Below are positions 1 to 6,706 of a stretch of 13,812 bases of DNA, piece by piece. The stretch is from positions 1-13,812 of the forward strand of contig JAAYRM010000031.1 in the NCBI GenBank assembly GCA_012518745.1, read 5' to 3'. Each line of letters starts with the position of its first letter. The first letter of the stretch is position 1. The stretch is from Tissierellia bacterium. GTDB taxonomy: Bacteria > Bacillota > Clostridia > Tissierellales > Tepidimicrobiaceae. Below the pieces are notes generated by a model that searched no databases, was not told the DNA's origin, and saw nothing but the letters and a program-made list of their open reading frames with translations. The position numbers and the translations under genes are program-made.

Positions 1-390
1 GACCGTGGCCTCATATCCATTTTCCTCATGATGGTGCAAGAGCCCCTCTATGGTATGTCCTGTGATCAGGGGGGTATCCCCACATAATATTACCACATTG
101 CAATCGTCCTCTATATCATCCCTAGCCTGCATCACGGCATATCCGGTACCATAGGGAACATCCTCACCTATGGGTTGAACCCTGAAATCTATATCATCTT
201 CGGACAATTCCGATCTCACCTCATCGCTTCCATGCCCGACTATTACGTAATTCTTATCTATATTGGCTTCCCTACTTGCATCTACTATATAGCTTAGGAT
301 GGGTTTCCCACATACCCTATGCAATACCTTTGGCGTATCGGATTTCATCCTCGTCCCCTCGCCAGCAGCCAATATTATGGAAATATTCAT
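1..390 (-). CDS. glmU: GlmU, bifunctional UDP-GlcNAc pyrophosphorylase/GlcN-1-P acetyltransferase, N-terminal part (cut by window edge)
   Basis: Only the first 130 codons are present; the gene runs off the left edge. The protein opens with the nucleotidyltransferase signature LAAGEGTRMKSDTPKVLH (residues 8-24), where the Gly-rich loop and the Arg and Lys bind UTP. ILCGDTPLI (101-109) carries the metal-binding Asp105. In GlmU this domain makes UDP-GlcNAc from GlcNAc-1-P and UTP, and a C-terminal left-handed beta-helix, not visible here, acetylates glucosamine-1-P. UDP-GlcNAc is the precursor of peptidoglycan and wall polymers, which fits murC nearby. The start is the ATG at 388-390, preceded by GAGGTG. 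The segment QPIGEDVPYGTGYAV (72-86) is longer than the usual Q-x-x-QLGTGHAV and has Tyr in place of His. GlmU is preferred over a single-function nucleotidyltransferase because of the overall match and the spoVG neighbour, but the second domain cannot be seen. Confidence 0.9.
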   Translation of the reverse strand, partial: MNISIILAAGEGTRMKSDTPKVLHRVCGKPILSYIVDASREANIDKNYVIVGHGSDEVRSELSEDDIDFRVQPIGEDVPYGTGYAVMQARDDIEDDCNVVILCGDTPLITGHTIEGLLHHHEENGYEATV

Positions 391-485
391 GATAACACCT
401 CATTTTATATTTATATATCCAAATTATATTTTAACCTATTTATCTTATATGTCTACACCCAATCCGTATTTTCCCCATAAACAGT

Positions 486-507
486 AAAAAAGGGCCTCGC
501 GACCCTT
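486..507 (-). terminator. Rho-independent terminator after spoVG
   Basis: On the minus strand AAGGGUC pairs with GGCCCUU (one U-G pair) around a GCGA tetraloop of the GNRA class, followed by a run of U. It starts 3 nt after the spoVG stop, so spoVG is probably a single-gene transcript, with glmU transcribed separately or by read-through. Confidence 0.85.
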
Positions 508-509
508 AA

Positions 510-773
510 TCACTGTGTTACTAGAAACTTTTCATATTCCTCAAAAACTGCATCCTGCATCATCTCTCTCGTCTCCGCATTGATTGGATGAGCAATATCC
601 CTAAATTCTCCATCAGCCATCTTCTTGCTGGGCATGGCTATAAACAATCCGTCCTGTCCCTCTATTATCTTTATATCATGTACAACAAATTGATCATTGA
701 AGGTTACGGACACAACCGCCTTCATCTTCCCATCGGTAGCAATCTTTCGTATCCTTACATCGGTTACTCTCAC
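510..773 (-). CDS. spoVG: SpoVG, RNA/DNA-binding global regulator
   Basis: This 87-residue protein matches the SpoVG family along its length: TDVRIRKIATDGKMKA near the N-terminus, FVVHDIKIIEGQDGLFIAMPS in the middle and GEFRDIAHPIN followed by EEYEKF near the end. SpoVG proteins are small nucleic-acid-binding regulators that affect asymmetric septation in Bacillus and virulence or wall genes in other Firmicutes. The start must be the GTG at 771-773, because an in-frame TAA lies two codons upstream; GGTGGTGA provides the ribosome binding site. The gene sits between glmU and murC, with a sigma-H-like promoter upstream and a terminator directly after the stop. It is slightly shorter than the roughly 97 residues of the B. 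subtilis protein, missing only the variable tail. The identification is secure. Confidence 0.96.
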   Translation of the reverse strand: MRVTDVRIRKIATDGKMKAVVSVTFNDQFVVHDIKIIEGQDGLFIAMPSKKMADGEFRDIAHPINAETREMMQDAVFEEYEKFLVTQ

Positions 774-842
774 AGTTTACATTCACCACCTTCCGTATGA
801 TAGGCCTTAAAAGTCGAATCAAAACTCTCCTAAATATTCACT

Positions 843-871
843 ATATTCTATGTTTTATATAAAAATCCTTC
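843..871 (-). promoter_or_regulatory. Sigma-H-type promoter of spoVG
   Basis: The minus strand reads GAAGGATTT, 11 nt, ATAGAATAT. This fits the sigma-H pattern (AGGA followed by A/T-rich bases, about 11-12 nt, then GAAT). The GAAT ends about 70 nt before the GTG start. Sigma-H control of spoVG is established in B. subtilis; here it is inferred from the match alone. Confidence 0.7.
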
Positions 872-936
872 TTATTTTTGAAAATATTTTAAATTTCATC
901 GAATTTCGTTCAAAATGATGACTTATATCTCATCCC

Positions 937-965
937 TTTTTAAAATGCGCTTAATGTGATATAAT
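937..965 (+). promoter_or_regulatory. Probable sigma-A extended -10 promoter of murC
   Basis: A perfect extended -10 (TG-A-TATAAT, 957-965) lies about 105 nt upstream of the murC ATG. At 17-nt spacing the -35 is TTTTTA, which is weak, as is common when the TG extension is present. The 774-1070 region between spoVG and murC is otherwise AT-rich and I see no gene in it. Confidence 0.5.
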
Positions 966-1070
966 TTATCAGTAACAAAATATTTTTAATTGAATAGAAT
1001 AATATAAATGCCTAACTTGGTAATAATAAAAATAAATATATGAGTTCGTATTGAAATAGGAGGTCAATCT

Positions 1071-2471
1071 ATGTTTGAGTTTTGCATAAATAGCCATCGG
1101 TATTCCCATATCCATTTTATCGGGATTGGCGGCATTAGCATGAGCGGATTAGCTGAAATTCTATTGCACGAGGGATATAAGGTATCCGGTTCGGATGCAA
1201 ATAATAGCGAGATAATTCAAAGGTTAAAATCCCTAGGTGCTGAGGTATCGATAAAACACAGGGGTGAAAATATCATCGGGGCTGATCTGATAATATATAC
1301 AGATGCTATTTCCAAGGATAATGAAGAGCTGATAAGAGCTATCGATATGGGTATTCCAATCGTGGATAGGGCTACATTTTTAGGCGCTATTATGAATAAT
1401 TATAAGAATTCCATCGCGGTTTCGGGGACCCATGGCAAAACTACTACAACCAGTATGATTGCCACCATCTTCAACTATTCTACATTCGACCCTACGATTC
1501 TATTGGGGGGTCAACTTGCCGATATTGGTGGTAATATACGGATAGGGAATAGGGATCATATCCTAACGGAGGCCTGTGAATACAAGGGTAATATTCTCAA
1601 ATATTTTCCCACCATCGCAATAATTTTAAATATCGAGGAAGATCATTTGGATTATTTCAAAGATATAGATCATATCTTGGATGATTTCACCAATTATGCA
1701 AATAATGTTCGAGATGATGGATACCTAATCGTGAACAAGGATGATGCTAATTCTAAACGGGTGATAGAGGAGACCGGATCCAATGTCGTCACCTTTGGGA
1801 TCAACGCTAAAGCGGATTATTGCGCCGAAAACGTATCGTTCACATCCGATGGATATCCCAATTTCATGCTCAATATAAGGGGAGAATACCTCCATCCAGT
1901 GGCTTTGAATGTGATGGGCACCCATAACGTCTATAATGCATTGGCTAGCATTGCAACCGCTCATACATTGGGTGTACCTATAGAGACCATTATACCCTCC
2001 ATAGGCAAGTATACGGGGACCGGTAGAAGGTTGGAGTTTAAGGGGATCATCAACGGGATAAAGGTAATAGATGATTATGCACATCATCCCACCGAAATAA
2101 GGGCTTCATTGAGTGCATTGAAGAATTTGGATAAAAAGGATATATGGTGTGTATTTCAACCCCATACCTATAGTAGGACCAAATCATTGCTGGAGGACTT
2201 TGGCAATGCCTTTGCTGGGGCTCATAGGGTTATCATTCCCGATATCTATGCTGCACGTGAAAAGGATAATGGAATTATTCATTCAACTGATCTGGTGGAT
2301 GTTCTAGTTAGAAATGGAGTAGATGCCCTCTACATACCATCTTTTGAGAGGATTGAGGATTATCTACTGAAGCATACCCAAGAAGGTGATATCGTAATTA
2401 CCATGGGCGCAGGTAATGTCCATACCATCGGAGAGATGATGTTGAAAAACAAGGAAAAGGAAGCGATTTAA
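1071..2471 (+). CDS. murC: MurC, UDP-N-acetylmuramate--L-alanine ligase
   Basis: MurC joins L-alanine to UDP-MurNAc at the cost of ATP, the first amino-acid step of the peptidoglycan stem peptide, in the cytoplasm. The 466-residue protein has the UDP-binding N-terminal Rossmann motif GIGGISMSGLAEI (18-30), the Mur-ligase P-loop GTHGKTT (119-125), and DDYAHHPTEIRASL in the C-terminal half, which is diagnostic of MurC. The ATG at 1071 follows AGGAGGTC at good spacing. At 466 residues it is somewhat longer than the roughly 430-residue Bacillus enzyme because of a C-terminal extension rich in Lys and Glu. It is transcribed alone, divergent from spoVG, and ends in a palindromic terminator shared with the convergent LCP gene. 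In many clostridia murC stands near spoVG, glmU or purR, as here. Confidence 0.96.
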   Translation: MFEFCINSHRYSHIHFIGIGGISMSGLAEILLHEGYKVSGSDANNSEIIQRLKSLGAEVSIKHRGENIIGADLIIYTDAISKDNEELIRAIDMGIPIVDRATFLGAIMNNYKNSIAVSGTHGKTTTTSMIATIFNYSTFDPTILLGGQLADIGGNIRIGNRDHILTEACEYKGNILKYFPTIAIILNIEEDHLDYFKDIDHILDDFTNYANNVRDDGYLIVNKDDANSKRVIEETGSNVVTFGINAKADYCAENVSFTSDGYPNFMLNIRGEYLHPVALNVMGTHNVYNALASIATAHTLGVPIETIIPSIGKYTGTGRRLEFKGIINGIKVIDDYAHHPTEIRASLSALKNLDKKDIWCVFQPHTYSRTKSLLEDFGNAFAGAHRVIIPDIYAAREKDNGIIHSTDLVDVLVRNGVDALYIPSFERIEDYLLKHTQEGDIVITMGAGNVHTIGEMMLKNKEKEAI

Positions 2472-2500
2472 CCCCTTAGATCTAAGGGGTTTTCTTTATA
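2471..2500 (+). terminator. Palindromic terminator of murC, overlapping the LCP stop codon
   Basis: Positions 2471-2490 form a perfect 20-nt palindrome (ACCCCTTAGA and its complement) followed by TTTTCTTTA. It begins at the last base of murC. The stop codon of the convergent LCP gene (2482-2484) lies inside the palindrome, so the hairpin may also end that transcript, although the minus-side U-run is poor. Confidence 0.85.
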
Positions 2501-3471
2501 TTATAGATATTATGCAATAATTTCTCTACCTCTTCAGGATCATATACATAATATGATAGGAGTTTACCGTTAAACTTCCTGAATTCAGGTTTTCCGGGCA
2601 ATGTCAGGAATGAAAAGTCATCACCCTTCACTCCCATGGCCTCCCTACCATATGCTAGGGCCTTTTTAAGCGGTATATCCGTCTTCACATGGTTAAAGCC
2701 ATTCTTTATTACAATCGGTAATCGATATGAAAAACTCTTCTGAGCAAAGGATGATAGAAACTGCTGCTGTGCCCGTATCCTTCCCAGGTCTCCATCCATA
2801 TACCCTATATCTTTCCCATTCCCCCTCCTATATCTCAGGAAATCCAGGGCATCCTTGCCATATAGGGTCTGCTTGCCCTTCTTTATATCTATATTTAATG
2901 GAGGCACGGAGGTGGGATCCCTATACTTCATGTCAAATGGGACCATTATATCGACTCCACCGATGGCATCTATTATGCTGATCATCCCCTTATAATCCAT
3001 TATGATGGTGTGGTGGATAGGGGCCTTATGCAAGATATGCGATACCGCCTTTTTAACCCCTCCCATACCATGCACCGCATATATGGAATTAAATTTTCTC
3101 TGTTCCGCCTTATCATATCCCCGTCTATGTATATAGGTATCCCTAGGAATAGATATTACATCCACCTTCTTGGTAGATGGACTAAACGATGCTACCATAA
3201 TCGTATCCGACCTCGACTCCTCCATCCCGAGCACAACAGCATTGATCCTGTCGCTCTTTTTAAATGCTTCGGATAATGATGTATAGGGCCCGTTTTTTTT
3301 AGAATGCTTTGTCTCCTTGCTATTCCCTTTCCCGCTATTTTCATCATTGATCTCGATAATCCTTGAATCCATTTCCTGTTTACTTTCCCTTATATAGGTC
3401 TGTGATCCTAGAAAAAAAGCAATAAAAAAAGATATAAAGGACAATAAAAAGATCTTCCAAAAGGTTCTCAT
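2482..3471 (-). CDS. LytR-CpsA-Psr (LCP) family wall-polymer ligase
   Basis: LCP proteins are membrane-anchored extracellular enzymes that move teichoic acid or other anionic and capsular polymers from a lipid carrier to peptidoglycan. The 329-residue protein has a short cytoplasmic tail and one N-terminal membrane helix (about residues 4-22), a Lys/Ser-rich linker to about residue 72, then the LCP domain. Family motifs are present: NAVVLGMEESRSDTIM (78-92, with Arg87 and Asp89), ISIPRDTYI (with Arg110 and Asp111) and DGDLGRIRAQQQFL near residues 227-240. The ATG follows AAGGTGG. A weak TACAAT -10 at 3506-3511 may be its promoter. It is convergent with murC and downstream of pgi, separated by 99 nt. 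The exact polymer cannot be told from sequence, so no gene name is given. Confidence 0.92.
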   Translation of the reverse strand: MRTFWKIFLLSFISFFIAFFLGSQTYIRESKQEMDSRIIEINDENSGKGNSKETKHSKKNGPYTSLSEAFKKSDRINAVVLGMEESRSDTIMVASFSPSTKKVDVISIPRDTYIHRRGYDKAEQRKFNSIYAVHGMGGVKKAVSHILHKAPIHHTIIMDYKGMISIIDAIGGVDIMVPFDMKYRDPTSVPPLNIDIKKGKQTLYGKDALDFLRYRRGNGKDIGYMDGDLGRIRAQQQFLSSFAQKSFSYRLPIVIKNGFNHVKTDIPLKKALAYGREAMGVKGDDFSFLTLPGKPEFRKFNGKLLSYYVYDPEEVEKLLHNIYNIKKTP

Positions 3472-3570
3472 CTAAAACCACCTTCTTTGATGGGTATTTC
3501 TATTTATTGTATCCAATCTATACCTTTATATTACAGGATAGGTTTAAAGGTTTACCCCTACCTATTCTAG

Positions 3571-4878
3571 CTAGCCCTTGGGCCTCCCAAGGAAGCTGAA
3601 CATATATCTTTTATATTCCTCGACCCCAGGCTGATTAAAGGGATTGATACCCGATAGGTATCCACCGATTGCACAGGCTTTCTGAAAAAAATATATTAAT
3701 TTTCCAATATAATATTCCCCTATCCTTGGAAGCCTGATGACCAGATTAGGCACCCCATCCCGGGTATGGGCCATCAAGGTCCCTTCGAAAGCCTTCTTGT
3801 TTACAAAATCTACCGTCCTATCGGCCAAATAGTTCAGCCCATCCAAATTGGATTCATCCATTCGAATTCCTATATCATGGTTTGGCCTCTCTATATATAA
3901 GGTGGTCTCAAATAGGTTCTTCCTCCCATCCTGAATCAATTGTCCCATGGAATGTAGATCGGTGGTGAAGTTGATGGGGGATGGATATATGCCTCTACCA
4001 TCCTTACCATCGCTCTCCCCAAATAACTGCTTCCACCATTCTCCTAGGTTATTTAGGCGGGGTTCATAGTTTATAAATAGCTCTATCTCCTTACCCCGGC
4101 CATATAATATCTGCCTTGCCATTGCATATTGATAGCATATATTATCATCCACTTGGGTCCTGGAGTATTCTTCCATTCCATGCCGTGCTCCAGCTAGCAA
4201 TTCACCGATGTCGATACCGGATACAGCCATGGGTAATAGGCCAACCGCCGTGAGTACGGAATATCTGCCCCCTATATCCCTTGGAATTACGAAGGATGCA
4301 TATCCCTCGCCATCTGCCAATGCCCTTAAACTGCCACTATCCCTATCCGTCGTTATATATATTCGATGTCGGGATTCCTCCCTTCCATATCGATCCTCCA
4401 TATACCCCTTGAGCAGCCTGAAGGCCACCGCCGGTTCAATGGTGGTTCCGGATTTGGATATTACATTTATGCTAATATTCAGGCCATCTAGCATATCCAT
4501 TAGGTCTGCCATATAGCTACTGCTCATATTGTTGCCCGCATAGTATATCCTTGGGCCCCTATTCCTGTCGATGGGAAGGTGATTATAGAAACTATGATTT
4601 AAAGCCTCAATACATGCCCTAGACCCCATATAGGAGCCCCCGATTCCAATTACAATAAGGGCATCCGAATCATGCCGTATCCTGCTGGCCGCCTTTTCAA
4701 TCATCGCAAGTTCATGCTTATCGGGATCTTCGGGAAGATCCATCCACCCTATAAAATCCCCTCTCGAATCCTTCCCATCGTGCAATAGACTATGGGCCAT
4801 CTCTATAAATGGTTGCATGTATTCGATTTGATGATGTTCAATAAAGGAATTAGAATAATCGAAGCCTATATTATCCAT
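3571..4878 (-). CDS. pgi: Glucose-6-phosphate isomerase
   Basis: Pgi interconverts glucose-6-phosphate and fructose-6-phosphate in glycolysis; the product also feeds amino-sugar synthesis and hence GlmU. The 435-residue length is typical of the short bacterial type. Visible motifs are IGIGGSYMGSRA (77-88) and SKSGTT (141-146) of the SIS sugar-phosphate fold, the first family signature around GGRYS (203-207), FGESDGKDGRG with Glu288, DLHSMGQ with His309, and the second signature GYLSGINPFNQPGVEEYK (406-423) ending in Lys423. These match the usual Glu, His and Lys catalytic residues. The ATG at 4876-4878 follows GGCGGTGA; a second ATG 4 nt upstream in another frame stops at once. It lies downstream of a PAS-PP2C phosphatase gene and is separated from it by a strong hairpin. 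Confidence 0.96.
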   Translation of the reverse strand: MDNIGFDYSNSFIEHHQIEYMQPFIEMAHSLLHDGKDSRGDFIGWMDLPEDPDKHELAMIEKAASRIRHDSDALIVIGIGGSYMGSRACIEALNHSFYNHLPIDRNRGPRIYYAGNNMSSSYMADLMDMLDGLNISINVISKSGTTIEPAVAFRLLKGYMEDRYGREESRHRIYITTDRDSGSLRALADGEGYASFVIPRDIGGRYSVLTAVGLLPMAVSGIDIGELLAGARHGMEEYSRTQVDDNICYQYAMARQILYGRGKEIELFINYEPRLNNLGEWWKQLFGESDGKDGRGIYPSPINFTTDLHSMGQLIQDGRKNLFETTLYIERPNHDIGIRMDESNLDGLNYLADRTVDFVNKKAFEGTLMAHTRDGVPNLVIRLPRIGEYYIGKLIYFFQKACAIGGYLSGINPFNQPGVEEYKRYMFSFLGRPKG

Positions 4879-4900
4879 CCATTCACCGCCTAAGAATTTA

Positions 4901-4930
4901 ACAGCCCCGAAATCACCATTCCAGGGCTGT
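4901..4930 (-). terminator. Hairpin between the phosphatase gene and pgi
   Basis: On the minus strand ACAGCCC-U-GGAAU pairs with AUUUC-G-GGGCUGU around a GGUG loop, giving about 13 pairs including two G-U. It starts directly after the phosphatase stop (4931-4933) and ends just before the pgi ribosome binding site. The following UAAAUUCUUA is a poor U-run, so it could be a leaky terminator, an attenuator or an mRNA-end stabiliser. Confidence 0.55.
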
Positions 4931-6055
4931 CTATTCCAATATATCCATTAATATCATTGCGAAGTCATCCTGCTGTTCTCTCCACCTAAAGCACTCTACA
5001 CCCTCGACTATGTTATATAATAGGTTCTCCTTATTCCCCTTAATTATGTCCACAATCCTCTCTATCCCAAATTCATTTCCGTCTGCATTCCTTACCTCCG
5101 TTATTCCATCGGTGTAGAATAGTATCTTATCGCCCCTATTTAATATTATGTCATTTTCCTCATAATATATTTCATCAAATAGTAAAGATATAGGCAACCC
5201 GCTTGTACTCAATAGGCTTATCCTATCCTCATTATATTTTATCGGCACACAATTATGCCCCGCATTGGCATATATAAGGCGATTGTTCTTAGAATTATAT
5301 ATACCGTAAAAGATGGTAAAGTATTTATCCGATTTTAGATTTAAGGTCATAAAACGCCTATGGAGTTCTGTCAATGCCACAGAAGGCCTTAGGATATCAT
5401 CCTTGATAGCCCTCATGGTCTGCCTGATGAACATCGTCATCATGGAGGCCGTAATTCCATTTCCAACCACATCGCTGATATATATTCCTATATGCTCGTC
5501 ATCTATATAGTATATATCAAACATATCCCCGCTGAGCATCTCCGAGGGCTTATATAGATGATCTATCTCAACGGTATAATACCTTCCCTTCCTTGGTAAT
5601 ATCCTCCGCTGAAGTGTCTTGGCGAATAATAGATCCTTGCTCATCTTTGTATTCTGTTCAATTAACTCTAATTCCAGCTTCCTCTCCCGCGTAACATCCC
5701 TGAATACCTCTACTGCAGCTATAGCGTTTCCACTGGAATCGAGTATGGGCGAACTCTTAATGGAATAGAATCTACCTCCTATAACCTCTTCTTTCTGGAT
5801 CGTTTCCCTATTATCGATACTCCTCCTAGATATACAGAAATCACAGGGCGTATTTTTCTTATGGATTTGATAGCATTTATACCCCTCTATATCCTCACCA
5901 AGGGATTCCTTCATTGCCCTATTGGCATAGACTATATTCCCATCATAGTCTACAACCCTGACCCAATCGGCCATACTCTCTAGGACATGGTAATTTAACA
6001 TACTATAGCTTTCCTTTGTCCCCTTAAATTGTTTCGATTGTTTACCCGTTAGCAT
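4931..6055 (-). CDS. PAS-domain PP2C-type (SpoIIE/RsbU-like) serine phosphatase
   Basis: The 374-residue protein has an N-terminal PAS sensor domain (about 20-125), a short helical linker with FAKTLQRRILP, and a SpoIIE-type PP2C phosphatase domain (about 160-374). Metal-site motifs are SGDMFD (Asp177, Asp180), SDVVGNG (Asp195), ANAGHN, FYTDG (Asp316) and QQDDFA (Asp363/364). Such enzymes usually dephosphorylate anti-sigma-factor antagonists in stress or sporulation partner switching; the partner is not in this window. The PAS part has a C-x9-C-x2-C cluster (Cys61, Cys71, Cys74). The frame is open to an ATG at 6121, but a promoter sits in that extension and AGGTGATGGC precedes the ATG at 6053-6055, so the shorter form is chosen. 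Residue numbers refer to it. No membrane segment is seen. Confidence 0.88.
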   Translation of the reverse strand: MLTGKQSKQFKGTKESYSMLNYHVLESMADWVRVVDYDGNIVYANRAMKESLGEDIEGYKCYQIHKKNTPCDFCISRRSIDNRETIQKEEVIGGRFYSIKSSPILDSSGNAIAAVEVFRDVTRERKLELELIEQNTKMSKDLLFAKTLQRRILPRKGRYYTVEIDHLYKPSEMLSGDMFDIYYIDDEHIGIYISDVVGNGITASMMTMFIRQTMRAIKDDILRPSVALTELHRRFMTLNLKSDKYFTIFYGIYNSKNNRLIYANAGHNCVPIKYNEDRISLLSTSGLPISLLFDEIYYEENDIILNRGDKILFYTDGITEVRNADGNEFGIERIVDIIKGNKENLLYNIVEGVECFRWREQQDDFAMILMDILE

Positions 6056-6086
6056 GCCATCACCTACTGGAATATAATTAAATGTT

Positions 6087-6115
6087 TTTATAATGATATC
6101 ATAACAGTTTTTAAA
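6087..6115 (-). promoter_or_regulatory. Probable sigma-A promoter of the PAS-PP2C gene
   Basis: The minus strand reads TTTAAA, 17 nt, TATAAA, about 30 nt before the chosen ATG at 6055. It lies between the adenosyltransferase stop and the phosphatase start, so the phosphatase can be expressed apart from the upstream genes. Confidence 0.5.
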
Positions 6116-6127
6116 ATACAAAGCATT

Positions 6128-6661
6128 TTAATCCCTATATCCTACCTTTATTTCTTCCTCTTCCAGATACCTTGCTAATGCATATATCAAGTCCGACAGC
6201 CTATTGGTATATTTAATCAATACCGGATCTATGTCCGCCTTGGCGCTTAAAGTGGTTATCCTCCTTTCGGCCCTTCTACAGATAGTACGGCATATATGCA
6301 TATAGCCAGAACCCTTGTTAGAGCCCGGAACTATAAAACCGGTAGGATTGTCCAGTTTTTCCATATACCTATCTATGTATCCCTCCAGGTTTTCTATATC
6401 CTCTTCTATTATGCGGTGCTTCATCTTATCGGGATCCTCGGTTGCTAGGTTGGCGGATAGGGTGAATAGCTTTTCCTGAATCCCCTGTATAATATTATAT
6501 ATCTGTTTGCAGCCCACATAGTGTTTGGCCAAGCCCAAGAATGAAATCAATTCGTCTACGGTTCCATAGCTTTCGACCCTGATATCATCCTTTAAAACCC
6601 GCTTATTATCGAATAGACTCGTCTTTCCGCTATCTCCGGTCCTAGTATATATATCCATCAT
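6128..6661 (-). CDS. PduO-type ATP:cob(I)alamin adenosyltransferase
   Basis: The enzyme transfers the 5'-deoxyadenosyl group of ATP to cob(I)alamin, giving coenzyme B12 in the cytoplasm. The 177-residue helical-bundle protein carries the PduO/MMAB-type N-terminal motif IYTRTGDSGKTSL (4-16), RVESYGTVDELISFLG (28-43), HICRTICRRAERR (122-134) with the Arg and Glu residues that shape the ATP site, and a conserved Asn153 in YTNRLSDLIY. Two adjacent ATG codons are possible starts; the second (6656-6658) has better spacing to GGAGG. It lies 45 nt after the RlmL-type gene and 72 nt before the phosphatase. No other cobalamin gene or B12-dependent enzyme is in the window, and no B12 riboswitch is seen upstream, so its client is unknown. 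Confidence 0.94.
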   Translation of the reverse strand: MMDIYTRTGDSGKTSLFDNKRVLKDDIRVESYGTVDELISFLGLAKHYVGCKQIYNIIQGIQEKLFTLSANLATEDPDKMKHRIIEEDIENLEGYIDRYMEKLDNPTGFIVPGSNKGSGYMHICRTICRRAERRITTLSAKADIDPVLIKYTNRLSDLIYALARYLEEEEIKVGYRD

Positions 6662-6706
6662 AATTCCTCCTCGCCCCTTGATTAGATTGTACCACTATCA
6701 AACCCC

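Noticed and set aside
1725..2087. 120-codon open frame on the minus strand inside murC
   Set aside because: It lies wholly antisense to well-supported murC motifs, with no ribosome site and no recognisable product.
3538..3565. Inverted repeat ATAGGT/ACCTAT between pgi and the LCP gene as a terminator
   Set aside because: The stem is only six pairs with a poorly paired interior, and no U-run follows.
6056..6121. ATG at 6121 as start of the PAS-PP2C protein
   Set aside because: The extension lacks a ribosome site, has no PAS similarity and contains a TTTAAA-17-TATAAA promoter.
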